This document shows, piece by piece, positions 27,398 through 38,840 of a DNA stretch of 64,000 nucleotides. Source of the DNA: Setophaga petechia (taxonomy: Eukaryota; Chordata; Aves; Passeriformes; Parulidae). The notes beneath the pieces were generated by a model. It saw only the letters and a list, made by a program, of their open reading frames with translations, made no database searches and was not told the origin of the DNA. Made by a program: the position numbers and the translations under genes. How positions within the stretch are numbered: position 1 is the stretch's first letter; the number at the start of each line of letters is the position of its first letter. The stretch lies in the NCBI GenBank assembly GCA_024362935.1, contig JANCRA010000010.1, positions 11,400,501 to 11,464,500 of the forward strand. Reading direction: 5' to 3'.

Positions 27398-29249
27398 CCC
27401 ATACCTTCTCAGTGACTTCTCATGAGCAGCTCTTCACATCACTGACTCCTTCTTCCTCACAGCACAGCCAACAGACTCCAATTCTTTTCACAGACATGAC
27501 TGTTCCTGGTCCTTGCAGCAGCCATCTCACTTCAGATCCCACCAATCCACTCTTTTATGCCACTGTTCTTATTGGCTGCAGGTGTAGCTTCTTAACATCA
27601 GGCCTACTCCTAATCTTTAGTAACTGGTACAGCTGCAACTCCTTAAGGGTAAGATTACTTTCTATACAACCTTACAGTGTATCCCCTACACAAACCTGCG
27701 TATTTGTTTATCTTTGTGTGTTGCCATAGAAAAGCCAAACTGCTCACTCATGTAGCATACAAGAACAAAATCCATTTCTCCATTTGTGGCACACTTGTGC
27801 ACTGGGATTTGGAGGCTTTACCATCAGATCCTGCAACCCAGTATGTTGGTAATTCCAAAAGAGCTACAGAATACTGAGCTTGAGAGACTACACATGGGCA
27901 TCACATCTCCAGCAGTCTCCAGGAGACCAAAGAGGACAATAAAGAGGCAGATGAGTGGGGAGAACTCCTCCATACATGGGGCAGCACATGCAGTCACTAG
28001 TGGAACTACCACACTTCAGTGCCAAGACCAACCTCAGAACAACTCTGTACCATTTTCCTGTCAGTACAATGGTTCCTTCTTCTTCAGCTCAGTTTCTTTC
28101 CCACCTTTTATTTCTGTCACAACTTTCTTTAGCTTTTCTAGCAGTTCTCATGGGACTAAGTGTTTACTGACATCTTGACAGAAAAAATCTGTCTTGACTT
28201 ATATAAGAAAATCAGTCATCATATAAAATAAAAGTATGACATTCATATCATACAGTATTTTCTTCTACTTAGAGTCAAGATCACCTTGCATTATTTTCTC
28301 ACTTTTAGCTCCACTAAAGAGTGTAGCAGTTCTTAGACATCTCTGCACTAGCTAACTATTAAGGCAAAATTATCTGCATGGCAATGGCACAAAATAACAC
28401 ACTCCAAATAATTGTCATGCATTAACCACTACCAGTCAGCACTGCAGATAACCCTGCTCAAGTAAGCAATGCCACGGAAATGCTGCAGAAGTTAATTCTA
28501 CCTTGGAGAGCAATAGTTTCCAGCAATGCTGCATGTCCAAGTGGAGCCTTGATCTCAACAGACATTTTAAGATTATTTAAATAGACAAAAGCAACACAGA
28601 AGTTACAAATCTCTTCCTTTTCAGATTCACTGTAGGAAGAAACTCATATGCTTTGCCTTCTAATGGATGAGAAAAATTACCCAATCTTGTACCCAACTGT
28701 CTCTATCTGGCAGGGAGCACAGGGTACACCCAGACCTCCAAGAAAAGCTGCAGATGAATTTCAGTATTTGAAGAGTTAATTGGCCAGCACTGACTAGGTC
28801 ACTTTTCTGCCTACAGAGATCACATTAGACACACAAGCTCCAGAAATACAGTGTATGGTTTGGATTAGCACTGCTCAGGTTGGCTGCTCTCCCCTGGCTT
28901 CCTTCCCTTCTGCTCGGACCAAGCTGAAAAAAATTAAAAGCCCCACAACACATATCTATTATGTATCATCCCTGGTCCTGAATAAGACAAACTTTAATGC
29001 ACAAAGTCCTTTATCTTGCTCCCTCACTTTACTGCACCTACATGATACTCAATAAAAAATTGCAAGTGTTTTGAACTAAACATTGTACTTCAGTAACAGG
29101 TAGAGAATGAATAGGAACATACAAATCTCTTGTTGAACGTTTTTATTCCTGAGGGGGTTTTTGTAAGTTTAAAGGTCTAAAGTTAACCACAATTTTGTAT
29201 GCTTTTTAAATACAAACTTAAAATGGATTTTGTGCTCCACAGTCTTTAG

Positions 29250-29325
29250 GTTTTGTTGGCTTTTCTTTTTTTTTTTTTTTTTTTTTTTGAGGGTTTGTTG
29301 TTGGTTTGGGTTTTTTAAAAATGTG
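29250..29325. repeat. Poly-T tract (about 23 T) with G/T-rich tail
   Basis: An uninterrupted T run at about 29266-29288 is followed by GAGGGTTTGTTGTTGGTTTG. This could be the poly-A tail relic of a decayed retroposed copy in the opposite orientation, but no target-site duplication or source sequence was recognised. Confidence 0.75.
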
Positions 29326-32300
29326 AACTAAAACAGAAATAAGAAAACAAAACCAAACAAACCACACAGTAAAAAGTTACAAAACCATACTTGAAAATGA
29401 GGGAACTGATCTTCAGAAAGAACTCAGCATCTGCTACTTTTATTCTCTTAAGAGATTGAGCCAAAAAGATTTGAGAAGTTTTTATTGCCAGATCCAAATT
29501 TCATTCCACAGGCACAGGATCAGATCTTTCATCCTCTACTTAACCACAAAGAACTGTGCAGAGCAATTTTGTTCTTCCAAAACAACTGATAATATCCTAA
29601 ATGCTCAAAGCAGAGTACTTTCCAGTATAAGCCAAACCCTGCATGCTTTGCTTTTAAGTAATGCCACAGCAGATGCAAAACCAGTAGGATTCACACTAAT
29701 GTTTTCTAGGAAAGAAGAAAATCTCCAAAAAACCATAACCCATGTTTTAGAAGCAGCAGACAGATAAAAAAAGTTTCATCCTTGTCCTGAATTAAACTGC
29801 ATGTAAAACATTATGTTTCTACATTTCATTTATTGCTTTAGGATTTAAGATTCTTGCATTTTGGCACCCACATCTTTTAATATGCACCATAAACTACCTT
29901 TTCACAATTTACCAGCTACATTTAGGTGATTCTTTCTCTACTCAATTCTCTGAACTGCCCTTCTTCACAGCACTCAAATGAAAAGAAAATGTTCAAGGCA
30001 AGCAAAACTCTCCACCAGTAGAGGACCTGGTGCATTTGAAAGGGTGTTCATATCAGTATTGGGCAAGAAAAACCCAAGCAGCACAAGAAGAAAGAGATGT
30101 AGAAACAGTATTCAGACAAAGTCTCAGAATATACAGCAAGGGCTCTCTCTGTATCTGGAGTGCTAAAAGCAATCAACACTGACTGCAGTTTGGAAAGGGA
30201 ATATTAGGAGGTCCAAAGTGCTCAAAATGGTAAAAGCAAAAACTTCTTTAAGACAGCACCATGAAAGTCCACATACAAACATCTTTGTGATCCAGTTCAG
30301 TGAGTTTGATCCAAGTTTGTTTTCTGAGACTTAACTGTCCTCTGACAAGGCTTAACTGTGCAACTGTGATTGTGCAAAAGTCCTTAAATAAACTATAATT
30401 AGTTCTTACTGCATGTATACACATACTAAAGCTCACTAATCAGAGGTCCTGGGACATCAGTTAGACTGAGGTACTTGGTACATGGACAAAAGTAGATCTC
30501 TGTTACAATTTTACCAGCTACAATGGTTTGAAGGAAATAGCCTTGCAAATACTATTTGAGTTATTCTATCAGACAGTGGGGAATTTTTTTGCTGCATCAG
30601 TCGTAAAAGCTACAGAATATTTGCCAAAACACAGACTAAGGTTATCTAGCCAACAAAAAAAGCTTAGGAGGAAACATCTCTCTTCATATGGTGAAAGTAT
30701 ATGAAGCCATGAAGCTTCTCAGTATCATGCAAAACTATGCTTCTTTAAAGTTCATAAAGTCAGTATAATTTGACAGTCAAAAGGCTCTTGCAAAGACAGA
30801 ATCACTTCTGGATTAAACAAACCCTCTCATTTAATAGGAGGCATGATGAGATACACAGAAACAAGTTCCTCACATTTTCCATATCTAAGTCTCACATGAG
30901 CTTGTGAAAGTTCACCTGAGTACTGAAACAATCTGTATAACTGCTCTCCAACAGGAGGGGAGCATTTCATAAGTGTGCTTGCAACTTTTGAGACGGAGAT
31001 GCTCCACACTAAAAATGGCAATTGGCTACTTCCAACCTCCAGGATGGTCAAGGTTGGAACTGGTAAGAATATTTCTCTTTCCTTTTAATGAGATTTATTA
31101 CACAAGAAACAACTTTTTACAATACAACACCAGATATGTTATTCAGATTCAGCAGAGTGAGAATCCTCACATGATCCCCTAGAGAAAAACATGAATGTAA
31201 TCACTCAGCAGGAACACAGCTACTCAGCATTCAAGACTCACAACTTCTGACACATACACAGTACAAATGGCAGCACTGGACTTTACAGAATTATTTACCT
31301 CCAGCAGCCACTCAGCTTGCATCAATCTGCTCCAGATTTGCTAGTAATTCATTAAACAGGATAAACAGGAACCTGACTATAAGACAAAGAGAAAAGTTTC
31401 TACTTCTTACAATTCCTGAAATAGAGCCCCAGCAGTGGTCTTCATACTGGGCTGCCACATCTGTGCTCTGGGTCTTGTGTACTCACAGCCCCAATCAAAG
31501 TAAGGCAATGTTGTGTGGACACTTCCAAAATAACCAGATCCATGAGCTGTGTACATCCCTCTCTGCCTCCTCACCCAATTCAGACTTGATCTTTTCTACA
31601 ATCTTCCTCACCTGGATAAGGAAGGCAAAAAGATACCTTTCCCCCACTGAAATGAAAACACTTTTCTTTTTCAGTTAAGTGTGCTATAAAAAGACTCAGC
31701 AGCACTGGAGTTTGACATTCATCCTCATTTAAACTGAAATATCTAAACAACATATACTTCAGATATCAGTAAAATAAAAACAAAACTAAATTGCAAAAAA
31801 TTCTTATTATTCAAACTCCAGTAACTTTTATAAAGTAGAAATAGAAGTGTCACGAGTTGTTGCAGTTTATAAACTCAAAGACTATAGAGATTGAAAGACC
31901 ACTGAAATAATCTTAAATGACATTCAGAATTCTGACAACACTATGTTTTTGCTGCAGAAATCCTAGGTTCATGCTCTTCAAGGTGGATTTCAAGTGCTAA
32001 GGAGCAAATAGTACTAACTCAATTGGATAGTGAACTGTTTGCTGTGTCAAAGCTTTTTGCCAAACACATATATATAATTTTTCTTTTTGCTATATGGATA
32101 ATCAACCCCAGATGGCAATTTACATAGGCAAAGCATAAAGGAATCCATGCACTGCTGGTGCTCTCAGCCTCAATCAGAGCCAGCATGGGCATTTGAGAAT
32201 GTCACTGTTTATTTTTAATTGCTGTGTCCCTCCTTTGTGCAGGTTCAAGCGGTCAAAGATGTCGAAGTCCATTAGTAGAACTGGAAGGTGATGCCACTTC

Positions 32301-34586
32301 ATTTGGTGAGAGGGTTCTTCAAATTTAAAAAAAGCAGCTAGTTTGTAACGTCCCTAAATGTACCAGCTGTCAATCTCAGTTACCATTGGGTCAGGGCAAA
32401 AAAAGGTCAGAGAGAGTCATAAACCACAATGTGTTGTGAAATGTGCTTCCTCCGTTACCTTGTACGCCTGAGAAAGGTTTGACCTTTTATAGGTATCCTA
32501 ACCCTGCTCTGCATGATGCTGGCAGGGGTAAGTACAACACACAGCTCACACTTATAAACATTGCTTCCTTTTACTGTGCCTTGGTTTCCATACCTGTGCA
32601 ACACGAAGGTGAATGTCCACAAGTTGCCAGTGCCAAAATACTAAACACTGCCCACAGCTGTTATCATCCCAAGGCATGGACACATCTCCCATTTCACACA
32701 CAGCAGTGGAAGGTTTAATTCATTAACAGCAACTGGAAAAATAACTAATACTTTGAGGGAAGTTGTTAATGCCATAAGAGCCAAGTATCTTTGGCTTGTC
32801 TTTGCAAATGACCTGTTCATCTGCTAAGTTGTCTGTCACTTCAGCAACTACTCTCCCAGTCAAATGGGAAGAAAGTCCACTAAAAAAAGTCACACAAAGT
32901 ATTTTCCACTGTTGGAAACATACAAAGTCTATTTCTACTTTTAAACACCAATTCACAAGTTATTTACTACATTTTTGTCATTTCTTCCTTCATATGGATT
33001 CTCAAAAAGCAGATTTAGTCCCAAACACATTTCTTCAAAACATTTTTGGACTACAGATGAAAAGCAGAAAAGTCATTTCCAGATATAATCTAGTGATGCA
33101 TTCTTTCTTTGCAAGAAATAATTACTCTGCCCTGTCTCCCCCATCTCCTGGAGCACAAAATGACAGGAAGTTTGGCAAATGCTGTGCCAAAAAGCAAGCA
33201 GTGAACTCGCTATGCAAGGCCCTGTTTGGGCAGGAGCCATCTCCCACTCCTTACACTCCTGACTACTCGGCCCTCTTTGGACCCCAAGCACAGGCAGGCC
33301 CAGGACAGAGAACAGGACACAACAGCAAAGGAGAGAACACTGCCAAGTGGAAACCAGGAGAGGCTGAAGCTAGAGCTACAATCCCAGCAATCACATTCCA
33401 TGCAGGAATTGAAAGCATGGCTCCCAAAATAGGCTGCATGCTGTAAATAAGAATATGGGCAGTGAGGAACTCGACTGGGGAAGCAGAAATGTCAGAGTAT
33501 GTATGGTACAAATCACTTCTATGCAAAGGACAATAGGATATAAACTAGATGGCCACAGGTATCACTGAAGAGGCTGGCCAGAAATGAATTGTCCACTACC
33601 AGCCAAATACCTCAGGTGGAATCAAAATGCCTGATTTAGTCCTTCACTTGTCCAAACAGTACAGTGAAAAATTATAAAACAGCATGTTCACTCAATGAAA
33701 TAGGTCTTATAGTAAAATCACTTGAAGATAATACTGACAGCACCAAAAGAGCCCCATCCAGGCTTGTTAGGCCAGAACTTGCCTGCTCACAGAATGTAAT
33801 CAGCTTGGTCCACTTTTAAGTGGCAGCTTCAAAATACTCAAGTCTTAATTAATTTTGGGCAATTAATACTAAGGGAAAAATCAAAGCAGAAATAATCAGC
33901 ACCTGTGAAACAGATTTCACATGTTCCAAGCATAAAGTCACTTTGTTTTTCTTTAAAGAATGAATATATTTTAAGGAAATTAAATAGTAACAACAGCTGA
34001 GCAGTTCAAAGGCCATTGGAAGGTCTCTTTGACTTTCTACAGGCTCTCTGAAGAGCCCAATAGCTGCAAGCCACCTCCTGCATCCCAGCAGTTCTCTCAG
34101 AACATGCTGACACAAATTAAAGCCTCAGCAAACAAAGAGAATGCGCATCAAGCATTTCAATGCCCTCTTCTTGTCATTACCTTTGCTTTCAGACATTTCT
34201 GGAAGCCTACCTACCTGGAACCCTTTGCGAATCTCCTCACTGCAGCACATCTCAAATGAGAGTAACCTCCCTCAAACCTTGTTCAGTCCTTGGGTGCATC
34301 CCAGCTTGGAAACATGCCCACTTTGCTCCTCTGAATTTGAAAGCCTAACAGGCTACTCTAGATCAGTCTTCTCTTCATCCAACTAAATTATTGGGCAGGT
34401 AACTTTACTGACTGCCTTATTTAAAAATCATTATTCCTCTTACTGTTATGAGCTGGGTTATAATAGAGTACAAAAATAAAAATTGAAAATAATTCAGTAA
34501 TTTCGGATTGGATGAGAACACTCTCTTCTTTGTTGAGTGTCTCTTTCTATCAGGAAAACCAGGGGGAAGGAAAATGAGAGACTCAC

Positions 34587-34751
34587 CTTCAGGGCAGGAA
34601 TCTCCACATTGTCACCAAGGCTAACAGAGCCAGAGAGAATAGTCCCTGTCATCACTGTGCCTTGACCCTTGATAGAGAAACAGTGGTCGACTGCCATAAG
34701 GAAGTGTCCTGAGGGGTCTCTTGATGGCAGGTAAGCCTGAGACTTCAAGAC
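34587..34751 (-). CDS. EEFSEC: EEFSEC exon 4: start of domain 2 (partial gene)
   Basis: This 165-bp exon is exactly 55 codons, with phase 0 at both ends. It starts VLKSQAYLPSRDPSG and ends GDNVEIPALK. The core FSIKGQGTVMTGTILSG is the hallmark of the first beta-barrel (domain 2) in SelB/eEFSec and related translational GTPases, where KGxGTVxTGT forms part of the barrel that contacts aminoacyl-tRNA. The acceptor is a long T run ending cag at 34752. The donor is CTGAAG|gtgagt, a good consensus. A second AG lies 9 bases inside the exon (after GTCTTGAAG), so use of it would drop VLK in frame; the first acceptor matches the human length. Residues correspond roughly to human 208-262. Confidence 0.96.
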
Positions 34752-36323
34752 CTGAAAAAAAAAGATAAAAGCAGCACCATGCCTGGGTGAAAAGTCATGA
34801 CAGCAACACAGCAGAAGGCAGGCAAGCAGATGATTGATTGAATAAACTTGCAATTTTACTGATTTCAGGCATCTCACAATGAGCTTAGAACTCACCAATG
34901 TCAAATTAACTGTGTGTGCCATAGGGGAGGTGCACACTTAGCAGCAGGAACAGTTCGATTTTCTGCCTTAGAAAGATTTGGTGCTGCACATTTAGCTTGG
35001 TTAGCAAAACCTCACTGGCGATAAAGTTGCTGCCAAACTCAATATAAACACTGCAGCAAAGCAAAGAGGAAAAAAAGCTGTACGTGTGTCATCTCCCCCT
35101 TTTTCCTTCCTCTCCCAAAGGCACAATTTTACAGAGCATTTTGCTACTTCAGCTTTTTTGGATTTTGTGAAAATGAACTTACATACAGATACTAGTGCCC
35201 CATGTCTCCCTCCCAGAAAAACTGCAATACTGGGTTAAGTTTTCAAATTCAACTTCCCCTTCAGATTTTGGTTAGTGCTTCTTGAAGGATCAATCCATTA
35301 AGAAAAACTATATAAGTACCATTTTCTAGAGAAATTCTCTGAGTTTAACATTTCTTTTGTTGACAAACACTAGGTTACTTAAAATATGTTATCAGACAAA
35401 AGATTTTTATTATAGAAAGGAAGTAATGTACTCAACAATGCTTCCAAGAACTGGTTCACTCCTGTCTCAAATCACTTTCGATATCTCTCTCTGTTATGTC
35501 ACTTGCATATACAATTGGTATTGCCTTTAACATCTGTTTTTAAAGTCAAAAACTGCAGCCCAAGCCCAGGTAGTAATGGCAGAACAACGGAGAGTCTCTT
35601 AGGAAGGACAGAAGGGATAATAGCTCCAAGTTCAATGGCAGGGCTCACAGCATTTGCCAGCTCATCTAATATTAGGTTTCAGTTGATGAAACAGCTCCAA
35701 TGAGAGTTCCCTTCAAAGGTTTTAACCCTGGAGAACATCCCAGTAAATCTAACAGGAGCCAGATAAGGGCAGAATTAAGCACTTGCATATCTCCTCATCT
35801 TTAGAAACTGCTGGGGGCAGATTGGTCCTGGCTAAGTCCGGTCTCAGGCCACACTACATCCCATCCCCGTGCCCATCCTGCCTCACACAGCCTGGCAGGT
35901 GATGCAGCATTCAGAGCTCAGCAGCCTTGTGGAATATCCTGACTTTGTACAAGCCTGGCTGCCCAGGGACAGGCATCCCTAGATTTTTGGTGATGATGCT
36001 GCACCTTAACTTCAGCAATTTTTAAGTACTTTTAACCTGGCAGCATCCAAATCAGAATTTGACAAGTCTTCAAAGAATGATGCCTTTGTTTTGAGACTTT
36101 TTTCTGTTATCTTAAATAACAGTGGCATCCCTCCTGGGCAGAGAAGTTCCTCTCCCTAAGCTAATGACAGAAAGGGTGACAAGTCTATTGCAAGCTACAA
36201 ACTGCTCTCAGTTACTTTAGGTGTCCTGCCCTTCACAAAATAAACATCATGCCATGTAACTAAGGGTTTGGAATACCTGAGAATGGATATTTTCATGTTA
36301 TTATTATGTTCTTTAGTGAGTAC
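34752..36323 (-). other. EEFSEC: EEFSEC intron 3 (1.6 kb)
   Basis: Lies between the exon 3 donor gtactc and the exon 4 acceptor, which ends in a T run plus cag. No gene or repeat was recognised inside it. About 35790-35960 is more GC-rich than its surroundings without any visible coding signal. Confidence 0.93.
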
Positions 36324-36420
36324 CTCAATTAATTCAGAAATACCCTGTGGATTCTCAGACTCTGGGGCTTCTGGTCCACCAGGCTTTGCTGCAACAGCAA
36401 CAATAGGACACCCAGAGAAT
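36324..36420 (-). CDS. EEFSEC: EEFSEC exon 3: end of GTPase domain, G5 region (partial gene)
   Basis: This 97-bp exon contributes one base that completes the split Lys codon, then 32 codons beginning FSGCPIVAVAAKPGG and ending GISELIE. VAAKPGG is the G5-like loop of eEFSec, placed just before the proline/glutamate-rich stretch PEAPESENPQ, which is also present in the human protein. The acceptor is strong (tctctctttcag). The donor is GAG followed by gtactc, which matches the consensus only at gta. Reading through it gives VLT, which looks like the human LLT at this point and could mislead an exon caller. The phase and total length agree with human only if the exon ends at GAG and exon 4 supplies VLK. 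The only better-looking GT nearby (CAG|gtattc, 47 bases further on) would shift the frame. Confidence 0.95.
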
Positions 36421-38632
36421 CTGAAAGAGAGAAAGACTTTCACCATCAGACCACAGATCTCCTACACATGTCAATATAGAGAACATCCAGGCTCATCTGA
36501 AGGCTAGGAAACTCCCTAAAATTCCAATTCATCTGCTCTTCTCCCATTGTGACTGACAATTTCTTCCTAAATTGACAGCAGATCAGCACTACTGGACCTC
36601 ACTATGAGAAAGCTTCAATCCTCTTGCACATTAGCTACTGATTTCATGCTGTGACATCAAATGCAAGATTCAGTTTATTTCAGAAGCAAACATCTGCTGT
36701 TACCCAGTCTTAATGCAGTGGTTTGCATCCAAAGTCACTTTAATTGGAGATCATCATTTTTTAAACTTTCATTAAACAATTAAAATTCTAAAGTCATAAC
36801 CTTCAAAACCAGAGCCAAATGCAAGATGCTTCATGATGCCTACCTGAGTCTGCAAGATCTGCAGAAAACAGAAAGATCTAAAGCTACTGAAATCAAAGTC
36901 TGCAAAACTCACAAAACTCAAACACACAAAGGTTCAGAGAGGAGCAGTACAGCCAGCTGACCTCAGTTTACCTTTTATCCTACAATCAGTTTCACTCTTC
37001 AAGACCTTAACTTACAGCAGATTTTCTTTTCTTTTTTTTTTACAAATTCAGTCAGCAGACTAAACTTTGCAAACTAAACTAGTGTAATCAGTAATTACAC
37101 CAAAAAGTGACTGGCTCTCTTAGGTACCTAATTCTTATGCAACACATTCAGAACAAAATTAATTATTTTGGCCATCCTCTTGACATCTACCCCCCACTGA
37201 TCTCACAAAAGGGACTGAACTGGAGGGAAGAGATGGTGGTTTGCTAAAGAAGCGTTAAGTTCTAGAAAGGGATCTCACTCAGTGCCCCAGCTGTAACCAG
37301 GCACATGAGGTATTTTCTTTGTTTACACGCCATAAGCCTGAGGCATCTAAGGACAAAGGGTAATAAAAACATGCACTGAAAATTCTTGTGATTAACCATA
37401 AAACTTTTGGAAATGTATTTTCAAACAAGTATTTTAGAGCACTGTATTGCAATAAACAGAAATTTACATGCAACCAAATGCTTTACTCCCCTTCCTATAC
37501 ACCAGAACAAACTGGAGTAATTGTAGAGTGCATTTGGAGGCACTTCTAAACATGATCCAGCCCTACTGAAATTCTCACTCCATCAAACCAAATTTCTCTC
37601 TGCAGAATTTAGATCCTGCTGGACAAAGGGAGAAGCTGATGTGCAAAAAAATTTCTAAAAAATAGAAATTCCATTCACAGAGCCAGTTTGCTTTCAGTTT
37701 TGGTATCAATTCACAGAAAACTGAGTTTTGATTAGGTAAATTCACAAGCAGCAAACTATTCAAATATACAACAGTTACCTTCCTCTGCCTTTTTTTTTTG
37801 CCTTCCATACAATTTCCTGACAACACTACAATAATTTCCCCAGCATTGGTGGCAACATCTACTCTACAACTGCAACAGCCTTCAGCTTTGCTGACTGCTA
37901 TGGAATTCCACATGTACACCTATGCACATATTGAAAGTATTTCAACAAGTAAACTATTTGAAAGAAAACAAAACCAAAAAACCACAATTGCCATTAGAGG
38001 CAACTGTCAAACAGTATCACCATATATCCTGCCAATAAGAATAGTTTAGGAATAGAAAAGCATTTTAAAACCACACAATTTGGAGATTCAAAGTCAAGTG
38101 GGAAAAAGGCTGTGAAGAAACTCCACATGCCCAAGATACAACAGGACAGGCACTTTGCAATCACACCCAGATCAGCAGTGCTTTCAAAGCACCATCAAGC
38201 ACAGACTGCACATGCCAAAACTCAATTTTAGTTCTCTCTCCTCTGTACTCTGAATCCTATTTCTTAGATTCTTTAACTCAAAATGTGACCTGACAGTTAT
38301 GTCCCCTTAAATCCCTGAGCAAAGCAAAGATGTGCTGTAACCACATCCAACAGTTCTTTACCTGGATATTCTGGCTTTGTATTATCCTATCCAAACTCCA
38401 AGCAGCTCTTTAAATCTAAAAGCTTAATTACAGGAAAACACTTCTCTACACATGATACTTGCAGAGGTGAATTTGGAATTGCATCTGAGTTTCTGTAGGT
38501 CTTTTCACTCTCTTCTCATCATTTTTGCTAGATGTGCCAGCATGTTGAGAAGCACATTGGAAGAGAAATGTTGGTATTTTTGCCAAAACAAATTTTGTGA
38601 CAAGTTATCTGTTAGTATTACTGTTCACTTAC
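36421..38632 (-). other. EEFSEC: EEFSEC intron 2 (2.2 kb)
   Basis: Lies between the exon 2 donor gtaagt and the exon 3 acceptor ctttcag, in phase 2. The sequence is unique and AT-rich with short T runs (for example near 37029 and 37790). No gene or recognisable mobile element is visible. Confidence 0.94.
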
Positions 38633-38840
38633 TTGGTATTTTCCAAGGTCTTCTGCATTTTCTTAGTCATCTTCTCAATGGCACTCTGTCTCTTCCCCTC
38701 TGGAAGGAGATCTATTTTGTTCAGGACTACCACCATCTTCTGGCAGGCAATTTGCCCAATTACCAAGCACTCTGCTGACTGTGTCTGCATCCCCTTTGTC
38801 ACATCTATCACAAGCATCATTAAATCGATAATCTGGGCAC
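38633..38840 (-). CDS. EEFSEC: EEFSEC exon 2: GTPase domain with G4 motif (partial gene)
   Basis: This 208-bp exon encodes about 70 residues, roughly 106-175 of the human protein. It starts with the last two bases of a split Gly codon, then AQIIDLMMLVIDVTKGMQTQ, and ends TLENT plus two bases of a Lys codon. The G4 guanine-specificity motif NKID is visible in VVVLNKIDLLPEG. The stretch after it (KRQSAIEKMTKKMQKTLENTK) is the basic helix region of domain 1 in the eEFSec/SelB family. Splice sites on the minus strand are a pyrimidine-rich acceptor ending ctcctccag at 38841 and a consensus donor gtaagt just below 38633. The length fits exactly: 2 + 68 codons + 2. The missing upstream exon must supply the P-loop and the DCPGH motif. 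Similarity to human eEFSec is near-identical over the exon, so identification is secure. Confidence 0.97.

Larger units (their letters stand above)
5912..34586 (-). other. EEFSEC: EEFSEC intron 4 (28.7 kb)
   Basis: Bounded by the exon 4 donor gtgagt at its high end and the exon 5 acceptor ccatag at its low end. The content is mostly unique AT-rich sequence. Features that can be picked out are G/T-rich or A/C-rich low-complexity runs (about 14287-14376, 23521-23620, 29250-29325), two small tandem duplications (19449-19545, 27349-27397), a possible short LTR (18172-18331) and candidate regulatory stretches (15580-16130, 16380-16700, 21090-21320). No second gene was recognised on either strand. 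The longest open frame, 32796-33446 on the plus strand, has no recognisable domain. Confidence 0.93.

Noticed and set aside
32796..33446. A 216-codon plus-strand open frame, the longest outside the EEFSEC exons.
   Set aside because: It has no recognisable domain, mixed composition, no promoter or splice context, and lies antisense in intron 4. The second half is open partly because the DNA there is GC-richer. Treated as chance.
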